DNA of 64,000 nucleotides from Epiperipatus broadwayi (lineage: Eukaryota > Onychophora > Udeonychophora > Euonychophora > Peripatidae), in assembly GCA_028023455.1 (NCBI GenBank), contig JAQFVV010000230.1, positions 622,001 through 686,000 on the forward strand. The letters are read 5' to 3'. A program made the translations under genes and the position numbers. Shown here piece after piece: positions 32,705-44,936 of the stretch. Every line of letters begins with the position of its first letter. Positions within the stretch are counted from its first letter, which is position 1. A model generated the notes under the pieces. The model ran no database searches. It was not told where the DNA came from and worked only from the letters and a program-made list of their open reading frames with translations.

Positions 32705-35085
32705 TTATAAATATTAATAATCTATGTATTGAAAATATGACCTGTGTAAAGGATTCATTTAATACTTCAAGTAGTATATACTTTGAAAATGTTATTTTTT
32801 TGAAACTGATCTTTCAAAATACGAAGGTTCAAATTATGAAGCTAGATATTAGTTTTTAAATGGTGTACCTGGAGATGACTTTATGACACATTACGTAAAT
32901 ACAACTATACCAAAAAGGCATCATATGATTTTATTAGCTTACATTTAACATTTGTATTAAAAGCAGTAATCCACTCTAATATGACTCTAGAACCAGCTAT
33001 TGTAAATCTGGGTAAACATTACATTTTGAATGGGGCATCAAGCAAACTTCTAAATTTAGTTTCTGGATAGTGATTCTAGAGTAGATTCATGTCATGATTT
33101 CAAATCTTAACATATATCCAATTATTTGGCTAAATAATCAGTGAATTAGCAAACTTAAAATATATGCATCTTCAATATTGTTTTAAAAATCATCATAACA
33201 GTTCGCAAGACTCACATCTCCAATAAAGATGAATAGGATTTTATAAAAATGTTGATTGCCCACTTTTATATATATTTTTTTCTACCCGTGGGTCAGAGCA
33301 TTTAGATCTGGAATAATCTTAACTATTTTATCATTTATCTGTGAATACCTTCACTACAGTTACTCTATTAATCGAATAGTTTATTACTAGGGAGTTCATA
33401 AGAACTTCAATCAATAGAAGTGCCAGAGTGGAACTGTTATCCATTCCTGTTGAGCCTCAAAATTAGCTATCTACTGTTGCACTAATCCATATAGAAACTT
33501 ATTTACTTGAATCTATAGGTATGTAAATTTTATTTTTTTCCTAGTTTATACATGGATATTTGAATATACTAAACATAAAAAACTACTTAGGTGTTGGGAA
33601 TCTAAAAGAAAACCAAAGTGTCTCCTAGTTCCTATATACTCTTTAAATGTTGATCAGTAAGTTAAAGAATAGTAATAAAGGTATCATGGATATTAGAAAG
33701 GGCCCTTTTGAAATTTTGCATAACAGTCAAAAATTCTGCATGTGCTACTATAATTTGGAGTCAGTAAACTTGTTTTTAATAGTTTAATTATATACTTTAA
33801 TATAAAATATTAACTCATAATTAGTGAGAGTACATTCTTGTTTATTTAGTAATTTTTAACAAAATGATATTACAAATCTGATAAAGTTAATTAGTATTGA
33901 ATAATGCTTTAATAAAGAAATGTTAGAAATATTAATGAAGCTAAAAACCATTTCCTCTTGCAATCGTGAACAAAACTCAGCAGGAAGGATGTTATTTTTA
34001 AGATCCACAGAATAAAAATGAAATACTACCAAAAATAGTACATAAATTTCTAAAAATAACTTTATAACACAAAACACTATATATGCATATGTGGGCATAT
34101 AAAAAATGCTTTAAATATAAATATAAGAGTAAACCAAGGGTCAAAGTATTCTCATAAGTGGTGAAAATTATAAAATATTTTGGTTTTACTGATGCTCATA
34201 TGAACAATTCAAATTAAATGGCTATTTTTAGCTCTAGCTAATTTAAAGAGATATCTATTTACCAATCAATAATTAGATGGGTAACAAGACTAATCACATG
34301 CTCTCTACCTAGAAAAAAAGTGGTAAGATAATTAAAATTGGTGAGCACATACATTCAAATTTTAGTTTATGGATACGATAGTATTTTAAGTTTTATTCAT
34401 ATTCAAATGCTAGGTCATGCATATGATAAAGAATTATCTGACCTCTACACTGTGAGGCACATTGTAAATGTTAGAATTGTATTATAGCAACTGAATTCTT
34501 CTTAGTATTTTGTTACTTTAATTGCTATGCTTAACTTTGTCAAAGAGCTTAACATACCTGAGATGATGTATACAGGAATGATATATACAGTTGGACAAAA
34601 TAATGGAAACACTATTTTTTAAACATCTTATAACATAGATATAAAAATACAAATTAAATTTTACTAATTATCAAAAACAAGTTCAGCAACAAAAGCAATA
34701 ATCTATTAAGTTAAACTCATCTTGGGTTGAAGTTTTCCATCCCTTGTATTGCCCTGCAGAGAGTTAAGTGCAATGATAGGGTGTCAGCGATTGGTGTGCA
34801 AGGTCCTCAGATCCATTCCAATTCTGGTGCTTCTGGCATTCAAACTTTTTATGGTCACCCCAAAAATAAAGCAAGTTGAGCACTCATTTACCTTTTTTAA
34901 CATTATTTATCTTATTATCTTAAAAATGCTAAATAATTTATTAGTTGTCATGTGATCTTATTGTTGTGAAAATCAGGCTGGATTTAGGACAATAGAAAAT
35001 TGTCGTGAAAATGTTTTTATTATTGTAGAAAAATAGCCTGATAACAGTCTGGAGGGTTTGTTTGCCCTACTATCTGTGGTTCATT
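32705..35085. other. AT-rich DNA, nothing identified
   Basis: Open frames at 33856-34098 (minus) and 34749-34955 (plus) show no recognisable domain. 'ccctgcagagagttaag' at about 34752 lies in a slightly less AT-rich patch without a clear feature. Confidence 0.5.
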
Positions 35086-35086
35086 G

Positions 35087-35135
35087 ATTATTATATTACA
35101 ATAGACAAAACTCTCCATACAGTGAACAATGTTTA
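35087..35135. repeat. Family D arm fragment
   Basis: Only 'gacaaaactctccatacagt' and some preceding sequence match the D arm; the rest of the element is absent. Confidence 0.5.
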
Positions 35136-35239
35136 GATTACAATAGATTGCTCTGAGATAGAGCAATGGAATAGATTCTTTCTTCTGATCTTAACTTGTA
35201 GAAATCATAGTGATATGAGAGGTACAAACATTTTTTTAA

Positions 35240-35515
35240 TTATTGTTACACATATCAGATTCATAGGTTTATGGTCACAACTAGCTGTATATTTATATAT
35301 GATTAATATAAAGCCATCATGTTTGAGCCATTAGTTTGATTATAAAATATGTTTCTTAAGACTGTGTGATATTAATATGTTTCCCAAATTGGAATGACTT
35401 ATCAAAATTTTTCACAAATGTTGTGAAATATATATTGTTTGTGATGGCTGCTGTAAATATTTTGTAAAATCAATGATTTACGATTCTGGTTATTTAACGC
35501 CATTTTTTGTTTGTA
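35240..35515. repeat. Family O repeat, copy 2
   Basis: Co-linear with 28135-28395: 'ttgttacacatatc', 'ggtcacaactagctgta', 'attgtttgtgatggctg', 'gtaaatattttgtaaa'. It is followed by an M copy, as O is followed by N and M at 28 kb. Confidence 0.65.
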
Positions 35516-35607
35516 TTTTTTTTTTTTTGTTTTAAGTAGATTATAACTGAAAATTTGTAATTTTATTTTTATTTTTTGCATTTAATCATATATTAAGATT
35601 TGAAATA

Positions 35608-35825
35608 CAAATATTCTTATACCTGGAACTTAATTGTAAATATAGGGGATTTGAACTCAGATATTCAAGCAACCTCGAACTATCCACACTATCTCATATT
35701 ACTGACATGAATATTGGTGGTTATTTATTTTTTCTGCATGTTTGTGGTTATGTGTATCAGTAGTATAAGATAGTGTGGGTAGTTGGAGGTTGCTTGAAAG
35801 TCTGAGTTCAAATCCCTTATTCATA
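35608..35825. mobile_element. Small family M foldback
   Basis: The left arm 'ggggatttgaactcagatat' with 'ccacactatctcatattac' faces the right arm 'agtataagatagtgtgggta' with 'ctgagttcaaatccctta'. The loop is about 50 bp. The right arm carries a box-B match ('gttcaaatccc'). Compared with the 880-bp M foldback it is internally deleted. Confidence 0.75.
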
Positions 35826-36015
35826 TATTAAGAATGACCTTCTCTGTAATTTTTTTGATTGTAACCTCCACAGAGTTGAAATAATTTATGGATAAATAAA
35901 ACAAAACTAAATTTTGGAAGTATCTAAATATACATCACGTGATGTTACATTTAAAAAAATAATAATAATAACAATACAATTGTTAGAATTATCATTCCTT
36001 AATTAGTAGTAAAAT

Positions 36016-36302
36016 TAAACCACTAAACATCATATGTTCACCATTTCTTATGCTTGGTCATAACTGTTATTAATACAGGCAAAATTCTCCATACAGTAGT
36101 GCCACTCAGTGCAAGCCAGAGTAATCAATGGGTTGCCAGAAGGCTTGTGCATAAAATCCCTATCTAGTGCCTACTCATCCAATATCCCAGTGAGGAGCTT
36201 TGGCACTAGATAGGGATTTTATGCACAAGCCTTCTGACATCCATTGATTATTCTGGCTTGCACTGAGTGGCACTGCTGTATAGAGAATTTTGCCTGTATT
36301 AA
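36016..36302 (-). mobile_element. Family D element with 12-bp target duplication
   Basis: Starts at the tail ('taaaccactaaacatcatat'), then 'ctccatacagtagtgccact', a shortened centre and the inverted arm ending 'ttttgcctgtattaa'. The arms from 'caggcaaaattctccatac' to 'tagtgcc' are almost perfect inverted repeats. It is flanked by identical 'tagtagtaaaat' at 36004-36015 and 36303-36314. The centre has lost most of the hammerhead-like tract. Confidence 0.93.
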
Positions 36303-36314
36303 TAGTAGTAAAAT

Positions 36315-37290
36315 AGCTAAATATTGTAATCACATGTACCACAAATAAATAACTAAATGATATAATAATTTTGATAAGAAAAGTGGCTTGAACTTTTGAT
36401 TTTAATATCATTTATTTTTTCCATTTCATTGTTATTTTTATCTCAAAAAGTATTAAAAAGAATACAAAAGATGTAAGTTGTATTATTATTATTTTTGAAA
36501 AAGATGGAGATGGGGCAATAAATTAATGAATACAATTTTAATATTTGTCAATGTCATTCTAAAAAAAAAGAGAGAGAATAAAATTGCTTAGTTTTAGTTA
36601 ATTTTATTTATCTTAAATAAAAGAAGATAAAATCATTGCAAAAGTTTTAAATGATTTTACTTGTTTTTTTAAAAAGTGGGTGAGGTTGGATATCCTTTTA
36701 TTTAATAAAAAGGTGTTGTTCTTTTACTTTTTAAAAAAAAAAAAAATTTTCTTAAAAAATATATTAATTTTATTAATTATAAAACAACTAATTATAATTT
36801 TTTGTTAACTCTTCTGTGACAGAAAAGCATAATTAAATCAAGCCTTTTGGCAATATTTAATTTTTCATATGTAGTTTTCAGTTTGAATAATGTTTTTGTA
36901 AAAACTATATCATTTTTTAAAAAAAAAATCATTATATTTTAATTTCTAAAACAGCAAACAATTGTAAAAGTTATAAATTTATTTAAGGAAATAATAATAC
37001 AAAGTTTATTTTTTATATTAAGTAGAATAATGTAACTTTTTCTTCATAATATAAGTTTAAATCATTTTACAAATAATAAATAATTATAAAAATAAATATA
37101 TTTTAGGTTCTTAAGTAAAAATCTTTGAAATTATCAAAAACAAATCTAAAAACAAATAATTATCTTTACAATAATTTCCATTAAACAAATAAAATGTAAA
37201 TAAGTGCTACCATTTTGGGCAATTTGAGTTCTGCAATTTGAAATAAATATAACAATCAAATAATATTACTTCTTGGAAGTTTATAAAAGA
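36315..37290. other. AT-rich DNA, nothing identified
   Basis: Poly-A and poly-T tracts and simple AT sequence only. No open frame above the reporting size beyond the D element. Confidence 0.5.
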
Positions 37291-37292
37291 TC

Positions 37293-37455
37293 TGAGCACT
37301 CAAAGTACCAGCACTGGAGCCAATCTGAAGACCTTATACTCTAGAGTCAAACAGATTTCATAAAACATTTGAGACCAGAAGTGGAATCAATCAAGAATCT
37401 CAGGTTCCAGAATCTGATATTTTGCCACTGCATTAAACTATGCATAGTAAAATTT
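37293..37455 (-). repeat. SINE family B, copy 3 (with a second partial unit)
   Basis: The minus strand shows 'gtttaatgcagtggcaaaat', 'cagattctggaacctgagat' and 'ttgattccacttctggtctc'. A second truncated unit lies next to it at 37293-37360 ('gagcactcaaagtaccagca'), so this may be a dimer or nested insertion. Confidence 0.65.
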
Positions 37456-37459
37456 TGCA

Positions 37460-38320
37460 ATTTAATTTTGAACCATAGAGTTTCATATTTTGTGAATAAC
37501 TAATATCATCTATAAATTAGACTAAATATTTAAAAATTTATCATTCATTTGAAAGTATTTTATCATAAAATTTCAATACACCTATTAGCATGAAGATGAT
37601 TCAAATACTATCCGAGTCAAATTGTAACCAGTGAATTACAACAGAACCACTTACTCCAGTTTAATGTGCACTTTGACCAAAAGGCTAATTATTTTTATTG
37701 ACATTTTTAATAAATAATAATTTTTAAATAAACTGTCTCCTAAGTGGGTATGTATTTATGGTGAAAATATTTATATTCTTCATGTGTGTTAAAACATATA
37801 TTATATATGGTTCATTATTGTCTGCAAATACTTAGAACCAATTGATTTTTTTACCCTATGTGCTTTCATATAAAGTGATGGTCTTAATATCTAAAATGTA
37901 CAAACTGCCACTCAAACATTAGGTGACCTCCCATGCAACTGATTATTTAATTATTTTTTGATTTATAACATACAATTTAAATGAGTTATTTTGAAATACT
38001 TATACATATAAGCTAGCTCCTATTGGCACATTCTTCCTAAACATTCATTGCAAGTTGCCTCATAGGTGTCCAGCTTTAAACAAAATTATTAACCCAAACA
38101 GATCTCTGAAAAGAGTTTTCTTAAATACCACTACTAAGTCAAAATGTTAATCTATCACCTTAAGTAGAAAATAAATGAAGACCTGAAAAATTCATATATG
38201 TGTTAATTTAAGAGAAGTTCACAAAAAAATATTCGATTAATATTTTGATGATATTATTTAGATATATGGATTTATATTACTAAATGAACTATTAAAATTA
38301 TTGATTAAGTAATCACTAAC
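37460..38320. other. AT-rich DNA, nothing identified
   Basis: No gene, repeat family or RNA gene could be supported. Confidence 0.5.
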
Positions 38321-38333
38321 AATTATTAATAGT

Positions 38334-38633
38334 TATTAAAACATGAAAAACTCTCCATACAGTAGTGCCACTCAGTGCTAGCCAGATCATCCTAATATCT
38401 AGGTGCATTGCTCTCAGATCCAAGGCTTTTCATTGATGAAGGCCACATGCCAGAAACTAGTCTGGGGATATTGGATGATAAGGCACTAGATGGGAATTTT
38501 ATGCACAAGACTTCTTGCATCCATTGATTACTCTGGCTTGCACTGTGTGGCACTACTCTATGGAGAGTTTTGCTTGTTTTAATAAGTTATGAGCAAGCAT
38601 AAGAAATGGTGACCATGTGATGTTTAGTGTTTT
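38334..38633 (+). mobile_element. Family D element with exact 13-bp target duplication
   Basis: Order: left arm ('ctccatacagtagtgccact'), 'ttgatgaaggccacatgc' and 'cagaaactagtctggggata' (38432-38470), right arm ('gcactgtgtggcactactct'), then the tail 'gttatgagcaagcataagaa' ... 'accatgtgatgtttagtg'. Flanks are identical 'aattattaatagt' (38321-38333 and 38634-38646). The tail is present only at the right end, so the element is directional. Confidence 0.93.
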
Positions 38634-38805
38634 AATTATTAATAGTGTGTGCATTTTTTGAATGATAAATATCAAAAATTTAATGTTGATATTATGTTTT
38701 CAAGATATGACTTTGTAAAGGACAATGTAGACCTAAAAACTGTCACTAATTAGAATCAGTTTTAATGTTAAAATGTATATTTAATCATTCTAATTTTACC
38801 AGAAA

Positions 38806-38990
38806 ACACAATGTTTACAATGCTTTATTTAATTTACAATAGTTTCAAGTGATTAGCAACATTATTTAGATATTTAAAATATCTTTCATTTATCTCTGAA
38901 GTTAAAAAATATTTAAATAACTGATGAAGACAGTTAGGTATCGAAACTGTCATAAATTAAATAAAATATTGTGTAAAGTACATTATGAAA
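38806..38990. mobile_element. Foldback element Q with hammerhead-like tract
   Basis: The left arm 'tttatttaatttacaatagt' and right arm 'aactgtcataaattaaataa' are inverted over about 45 bp, with an AT-rich centre. The right arm has CTGATGA (38921-38927) and GAAAC (38943-38947), the same arrangement as J and K, but the intervening stem is poor. Confidence 0.65.
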
Positions 38991-38994
38991 AATA

Positions 38995-40320
38995 TAGGGA
39001 TTTGGTAGATTTAATTGAAACTAATGGTAGTGCAGTTGTAGAATTTGTATAACTCATTTGTGAAAGAAATAATGATAGTTTTATAAATGGAAAGTGGTTT
39101 GAATATTTCAAGTAGATTGTATTGCATGATAAAAATGTCATAAAAGTAATAAGTAGTTGTAGTAGTCTTTTTGTGTGCACAATGCCCAAATCTATGTGTT
39201 GCCATATATGTGATAACATCTCTGCAGAAAATTTGTTTATTTTCAGTCTTTTTTGTATTGTATCTCTAATATCTATTAAAGAAATAAAGATAATGGATTC
39301 AAACTCTATAAGGATATAACACTACCTAGTTTAATAATAATTTCATTATATTAAGTTTTTCTTTTATGTCAGAATCTTTAGCTATTCAAGAGGAATAAAT
39401 ATTTTAAAATTATATATGGTTAAAAGCAATATCATTATTAAAAGATTATCAGTCTACAAGCAGACCTCAGCTAAGAAGTGAATCATAAATTGAAACTAAT
39501 AAATAAAACACACAAATAAGACTTAACTGGGATCAATGACTGGAATGGTATTGGATTTTCTTTAGAGAAAGGATATAAAACCTTTCCTAAAAAATAACAA
39601 AAACCTTACAATAAAATTTTAAAAAATTAAATCATCCTTGCTATTAAATAAAATACTATGTTGACTTCCTGGAAAAAAGGGGAAGAGGCTAAGGAAAAAT
39701 ACTCATAATTCCAAGCATAAGAGATTTTTGTTAGTATTTGAAAAAGCAGACAATAATCTATCTTATAACAAAAAAGTTAACAAAATCTTAAAGGTCAAGA
39801 TTTTGTTTTACAAGAAGAATCTGTTTCTAGAATATACTAGCTATGTGTAACATTTATGCTTATTGTTGAAGAAATTTAGTGCCATCATTGAAACTAACCT
39901 GAAAGGATTTGAAAGCTTATAGCTACTGAAGATTATACTTTTTCTGTTCAGAAAGATCACAACAATAGACTATTGCCATTGTCTCACTTAAACTAATAGG
40001 ATAAGGATAAAAAGAACTCTTTTTGATTCAAAATGCATCTCAGATTGAATTGATATTGCAAGATTTATTTTCCATGTATATATTCAAGCAAAGTTGCTGA
40101 TGTGAAAGGAAAAATCATTTGTTTACTAGACTGTAATGCTTCAGAAAAATGAGAAGAGATAATGTACACTGTTAATGAGATTGTTCTAGATCAAAGTCAA
40201 TAGTATTATCTTGAGGTATGTGGATGGAAGACAAACAATAAAAAACTGAAATACTGCCTGTACTTAACATATATATTCAGGAGCAGTTTTCTTCTCTCCA
40301 CTCTATATATTGTAAATTCA
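38995..40320. other. AT-rich DNA, nothing identified
   Basis: Three overlapping open frames around 38983-39319 (two minus, one plus, 64-78 codons) occupy the same DNA, have no recognisable domains and are probably chance frames. Nothing else was seen. Confidence 0.5.
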
Positions 40321-40336
40321 AGTAATTAAACAGATA

Positions 40337-40835
40337 TCACATGATCATCATTTCTTATGCTTGCTTATAACTGTTATTAAAACAGGCAAAACTCTCTATA
40401 TGTATTGCCACTCACTGCAAGCCAGAGTAATCAATGGATGCCAGAAGGCTTGTGCATAAAATTCCCATCTAGTGCCTACTCATCCAATATCACCAAACTA
40501 GTTTCTGGCTTGTGGCCATCGACAGTGAGGAGCCTTAGATCTGAGAACCCTGTACCTGAAAAATGTTTTATTTTTTATTTATTTCCCCTTGAGGGGGATA
40601 TATATTAACTTTTAGCAAAAATATGAGATTCATTTATTATGGCATTCAACAATTCATTTAAAAATAATGATAGACTAGGGTGTTCCTCACTGATGAAGGC
40701 CACAAGACAGAAACTAGTCTGGGGATATTGGATGAGTAGGCACTAGATGGGGATTTTATGCATAAGCCTTCTGAAATTCATTGATTACTCTGACTTGCAA
40801 TGAGTGGCAATACGTATAGAGAGTTTTACCTATTT
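40337..40835 (-). mobile_element. Family D element with 14-bp target duplication
   Basis: Tail ('tcacatgatcatcatttctt'), left arm ('caggcaaaactctctatatg'), an expanded centre, 'ctgatgaaggccacaagaca' (40690-40709) and the right arm ('caatacgtatagagagtttt'). It is flanked by identical 'taattaaacagata' (40323-40336 and 40836-40849). About 130 bp in the centre (40550-40680) is not shared with the short D copies. The 67-codon frame at 40405-40608 is internal and not a gene. Confidence 0.93.
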
Positions 40836-41138
40836 TAATTAAACAGATAGAGATAGTAAATTAGAAACTATGCTTGGCAGTGAGAATATAGTAGCCCATT
40901 ATCTATTTATTGATAATTGATTACTTATGCTTGCAATAATTGGTTCTGGGGTAGAATTAAAATAACTGTTATGTTTGAACTTGTAATTAATATCTTCATG
41001 TATGAGGGTCATTATGCCAACTAAGTTTCCTTTCTGTTTCTTCCACAGGAAATCACAACATTCCTGAAAATGACAGAAAATGCAATCTACTACTATTCCA
41101 TACTATGATAATCCAAGTAACCTTTGATTGGTTTAGGA

Positions 41139-41322
41139 CAGTAGCTCAACCTTCCTAATGCCGCAACCCTTTAATACAGTATCTTATGCTGTGGTGACCA
41201 CCAACCTGTAATTTTGCTACTGTTATGAATTATAAATATGTGTTTTCCAATGGTTAGGCAACACCTGTGAAAAGGTTGTTCACCCCTCAAAGGGGTCATG
41301 ATCCACAGGTTGAGAACTGCTG
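41139..41322. mobile_element. SPIN-like non-autonomous hAT transposon, 8-bp duplication
   Basis: The sequence closely follows, from memory, the SPIN family of hAT transposons. The left end 'cagtagctcaaccttcctaa' continues into the characteristic 'cctttaatacagt' and 'gtggtgaccaccaacc'. The right end includes 'cccctcaaaggggtca' and 'caggttgagaactgctg', the inverse of the SPIN terminus CAGTGGTTCTCAACC. At 184 bp it is a miniature, transposase-less form. Flanking 8-mers 'gtttagga' (41131-41138) and 'gtttaggg' (41323-41330) agree with the hAT duplication length. It has landed at the 5' end of a family B SINE. Confidence 0.85.
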
Positions 41323-41440
41323 GTTTAGGGCAATGGTAAAAGAATGGACTTTGAAGCTCAAGGCCTGTAGATTATGACTTTGCTCCATCACTTCTTGCAC
41401 ACACTTTTTATGAACTCACAAGCAATAATTCATTCAATTA
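41323..41440 (+). repeat. SINE family B, copy 4 (split by the SPIN-like insertion)
   Basis: Continues the interrupted B unit: 'gcaatggtaaaagaatgg', 'tttgaagctcaaggcc', 'tccatcacttcttgcaca' and the terminal 'actcacaagcaataattc'. The SINE is therefore older than the SPIN-like insertion. Confidence 0.75.
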
Positions 41441-42053
41441 TTTATTTACAATTCAAATATATATTTAAACTTCAATAGCAAAGTTGTTGCCTTTGGGATG
41501 GAAGAGATAAGACACTGTTACTAAAACTGAATAATGCATGTAAATGTATCAGACAAAATTTGGCTTAGATTTGATAAACCATTTTTGAGAATTCATTATT
41601 CATATAAGATTATTATTTATGTTAAATAATAAACTAAATATATCAGGTGGGACATAATCTAATTGCTTAAAATGGTTAAAGTTAAGAATAAAAATGAGGC
41701 TAGAATAAGAAACACAGAATTATGAGTTAAACTAGAACTGAATTGGATAGTTCTAATGACAGTAAGATCACCCAAGAAGGAATCCTACAATGAAAAGCAC
41801 GGTTGAAAGACTATTGACTAAAAAAACAAAGAAAGAGATGTTAAGGTACTTCATGAGTGTTTTAATGATAGGTATTGATGAGGATGAACTCTATAACTCC
41901 AATCTAAATCCCAGCATTAATTAAATTTTTCCAATTATAGAAAAAGTGGCTCAAGTCATCAGATACTGATAAAATAGTAAAACATTATTTTTAAAAAAAA
42001 TGTAATTATCAATTTTGTAATCACATAAACTGGAATTAAATTCTATTCTTAAT

Positions 42054-42613
42054 CACATGTTCACCATTTCATATATTTAGATATGCTGTTAGTAATAGTA
42101 CCAAACTCTCCATACAGTAGTGCCACCAAGTGCAAGCCTTTATAATTAATAGCACTTATTAACAGCATGTGTAAGCATATGAAATGGTGATCATGTGATG
42201 TTTCGATGGTTTTATGCCTATCCTGCCTATAGGATAAAAGTGACTGTGATATCTGAAAAACTAAAGATACCAAAATGTATAGATGCTGAACTGAGTTCAG
42301 ATCTCCATAACTGTATAAGTGAATGACTTGGGTTGTAAACATTAGGGTGTTTTCAACTTGGGCTCCTAGGTTTATAGTTAACCAAATAGGTAAAGGATGG
42401 TTGCTGAAGGATGCATTACACCCTAAGATGTAGGTGCAGTGTTCCCAATCCAAGATTTCTCACTGATGAAAGCCACAAGCTAGAAACTAGTCTGGGATTG
42501 TTGAATGAGTGGGCATTAGATGGGGATTTTATGCACAAGTCTTCATGTATCCATTTATTACAAAGGCTTGCGGTTGGTGGCACTACTGTACAGAGAGTTT
42601 GGTACTCTTATTA
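42054..42613 (-). mobile_element. Family D, long form, 12-bp target duplication
   Basis: An inner hairpin lies at the left end: 'cacatgttcaccatttcata' against 'tatgaaatggtgatcatgtg' (42054-42075 with 42178-42199), enclosing one arm. Next comes the ~220-bp internal region ('gataccaaaatgtatagatg', 'tttatagttaaccaaatagg'), the tract 'ctgatgaaagccacaagcta' + 'gaaac' (42463-42487), and the right arm. Flanks 'tctattcttaat' (42042-42053) and 'tctatttttaat' (42614-42625) match at 11 of 12. The 130-codon minus frame 42061-42453 runs through it and is not regarded as a gene. Confidence 0.85.
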
Positions 42614-42625
42614 TCTATTTTTAAT

Positions 42626-43225
42626 ATGAAGTATTTCACATTTCTTTAAATAAATTTTTTTGAGTTACATTGAAATCCCCACATTTGTTTTGAAAACGGG
42701 GTTTGCCTGTGTGTGTGTGTGCATTTTTAAAAAACCAATAATTTTTGTTAGAAGTTTGTAACTGCATAAAACAGTAGAAAGTTAGCTTTTTTTTAATTGT
42801 TTCTACTACTACTGTTTGAATATATAAAAGGTAGGAAAATTCTCCACAAACTGCCAGAAATATGTACTGATGAAGTTTACAAAAGGTAATTTCTTGCCAT
42901 AATTCTAGAAAATATTATTTGTTTACTTATGGATTTTCTAAGATCAAGCCAGATTCTGATCAGCTTTTTGGTCTTTTAGCATACCAGCATCTGCTTAATA
43001 TGGTAAATGATCTTATGAATGTCAATAAAAAAATATTTATTTAAAAAGGGCATTCAATAGAATCAAATGTTTAAGATGTGAAAACACTAAAGTTATCTTG
43101 AGCATTTGACAGGATTTAATAACTTGATGAGGGCAATATATATTAATTATACATCAAGTGAAGAATCAAGAAATGCTATCTAATACTTAAAACTAAAATC
43201 AATGGCAAATTCTATTAGAACTATT
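42626..43225. other. AT-rich DNA, nothing identified
   Basis: Contains a GT run at about 42705-42722 and an isolated 'actgatgaagtttac' at 42871. No gene. Confidence 0.45.
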
Positions 43226-43227
43226 CT

Positions 43228-43390
43228 AATTCTGTTACCTATTGCAAGCCGAAGAAATCAATAAATGTTATGTGGTAATACTTATTAAATCCCTAACCCG
43301 TTCTGTTCTATCCATGTCCCAGATCAGTTTTTGGCTTACTATTTTCATTACTGAAGAGTTTTGGGATGAGGTTCAAATTTTTTAATAGTT
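43228..43390 (-). repeat. Family D fragment, diverged
   Basis: Blocks 'acctattgcaagccgaagaa', 'ttattaaatccctaaccc', 'tctatccatgtcccagatca' and 'gtttttggcttactattttc' follow the D consensus order with many substitutions. The tail is missing. Confidence 0.6.
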
Positions 43391-43394
43391 TTAT

Positions 43395-44090
43395 TTTTAA
43401 TTAATACATTTCTCATTCAATTTTTACATTTTTTTTTAATTATAAATTTTGTCATCCTGTTTTTTAATAACTGTAAGCACCCTATCCTTTCAAGAAAATT
43501 TGTATAAAGTTTAAAAAAAACATAATAATCCAGATTACATAATGCTTTACAAGATCCATGTATATTCAACCACCAATTCGTGCCTTTATTGTACTGTACA
43601 TTTGAATAATTAATAGATTATTGCCAGCATCTACTCATTAAACAAGTTTGCAATATATGGGAGAAATGTTTCAGGTATATATAGAGTTTGTTGAATTATG
43701 TGATGTTCTTTGATTTTAGTAAAATGAGTAGGTAAAAATTTTGTCCTTATTATTTGTAGTCTTATTGAATCTAACAACATTTAGAACCATGAAATAAATA
43801 TACATTAGGGTTTTCTTTTATATGCAAATAACTCTAAAAATCTGCCTTATATAGATGCCCATGTCTGTTCATGGATGTTGTGTTAATACAGATTAATTCT
43901 CTAAGTAACAAACTGATCATAAAATCAGCACCAAACTGGTAATCTTAGTATTTAAAATAGTGGGCAAATTCAGCTGTACAAAAAACTTTATTATCCAAAA
44001 TGAAGATGTAGATGAAAATGTTGAAAAATAAAATTAGTAAAGCTAGAGTCGCAGCTTGTAGTAGATATGTAGATCTACAAAATAAAAATG
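43395..44090. other. AT-rich DNA, nothing identified
   Basis: No recognisable feature. A 15-bp perfect inverted repeat 'aactttatggtaatg' / 'cattaccataaagtt' lies just beyond, at about 44096-44141, next to the hAT insertion. Confidence 0.45.
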
Positions 44091-44156
44091 TAGAACTTTA
44101 TGGTAATGCGAATCTTCTTTCTTCCCATTACCATAAAGTTCTGCAGTAGTCTAAAG

Positions 44157-44936
44157 CAGTGGTCTTCAACCCTTGGTCTGCGGACTGGCGCTGGGCCACA
44201 GAAGTTTTCTGCCAGTCCACGCTAGACTGGCAAAAAAGTTTGTAATAACAAAATAATAAGATTTTAAACTTTTAATTAATATAAACAATTTTTATTTATT
44301 TTTTCATCTCATTTTTACCCAATTAAAAAAAAAAGAACGGAACGAAAACAAAATCTAATCAATCATACATAAATTAATTTGTTTTTCTAGTTATCACAGA
44401 TGTTTATATTTATGAGGGGGGGGGATTAATTTTTTTTATTATTTTTTAAAAAAAATTAAAAATTAAAAAAAAAACGTTTTTTATTATACAAACTCCATAT
44501 ATATATATATAACTTCATCTTGTATATTTAACATTAAATACAGATATCACATTTATTATAACCTTTGTCATGTAATTACACTAGCTGTGATATTTCCCAA
44601 CATTCAGGTGAATAATATTTTATTCTTGGATGTTTTAACAATGAAATAATAAATGTAGCAAGGCAGGCACATTAATGAGAATGATTGTTATTGTACTGTT
44701 TTCTGTAGCAGTATGACTGCGCAACTTGGGAAAGAGTGTTCAGCATGTGAAAATAAGCAACATCATTACAATACACAGTAACTAGTTTGTTGTTTTGGTC
44801 AGTTATAACAATTATGCTCATCTAAGGCTAAGCAGTTTACACCTTTAAGAAAATTTATCTGTAGACTTCGGCCAGTCCACGATATCTTATCCTTATTTTT
44901 GCTGGTCCATAGGTGTGAAAAGGTTGAAGACCACTG
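44157..44936. mobile_element. Non-autonomous hAT transposon, 8-bp target duplication
   Basis: The termini are 'cagtggtcttcaacccttgg' on the left and, on the opposite strand, 'cagtggtcttcaaccttttc' on the right; the first 15 bases are identical. Subterminal blocks continue on both sides ('ctgcggactggcgctgggcc', 'ggaccagcaaaaataagg'), each followed by a 'ccagtccacg'-type block. Flanks are 'gtctaaag' (44149-44156) and 'gtctagag' (44937-44944), 7 of 8 matching. CAGNG termini with an 8-bp duplication are diagnostic of hAT. The 780-bp interior is AT-rich and encodes nothing. Confidence 0.93.

Noticed and set aside
38983-39319. Three overlapping 64-78-codon frames on both strands
   Set aside because: Mutual overlap and lack of any domain indicate chance frames.
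42061-42453. 130-codon minus-strand frame, partly similar to the frame at 60626-60844
   Set aside because: The similarity arises because both lie in the internal region of family D elements. Other D copies break the frame, so it is shared repeat DNA rather than a conserved protein.
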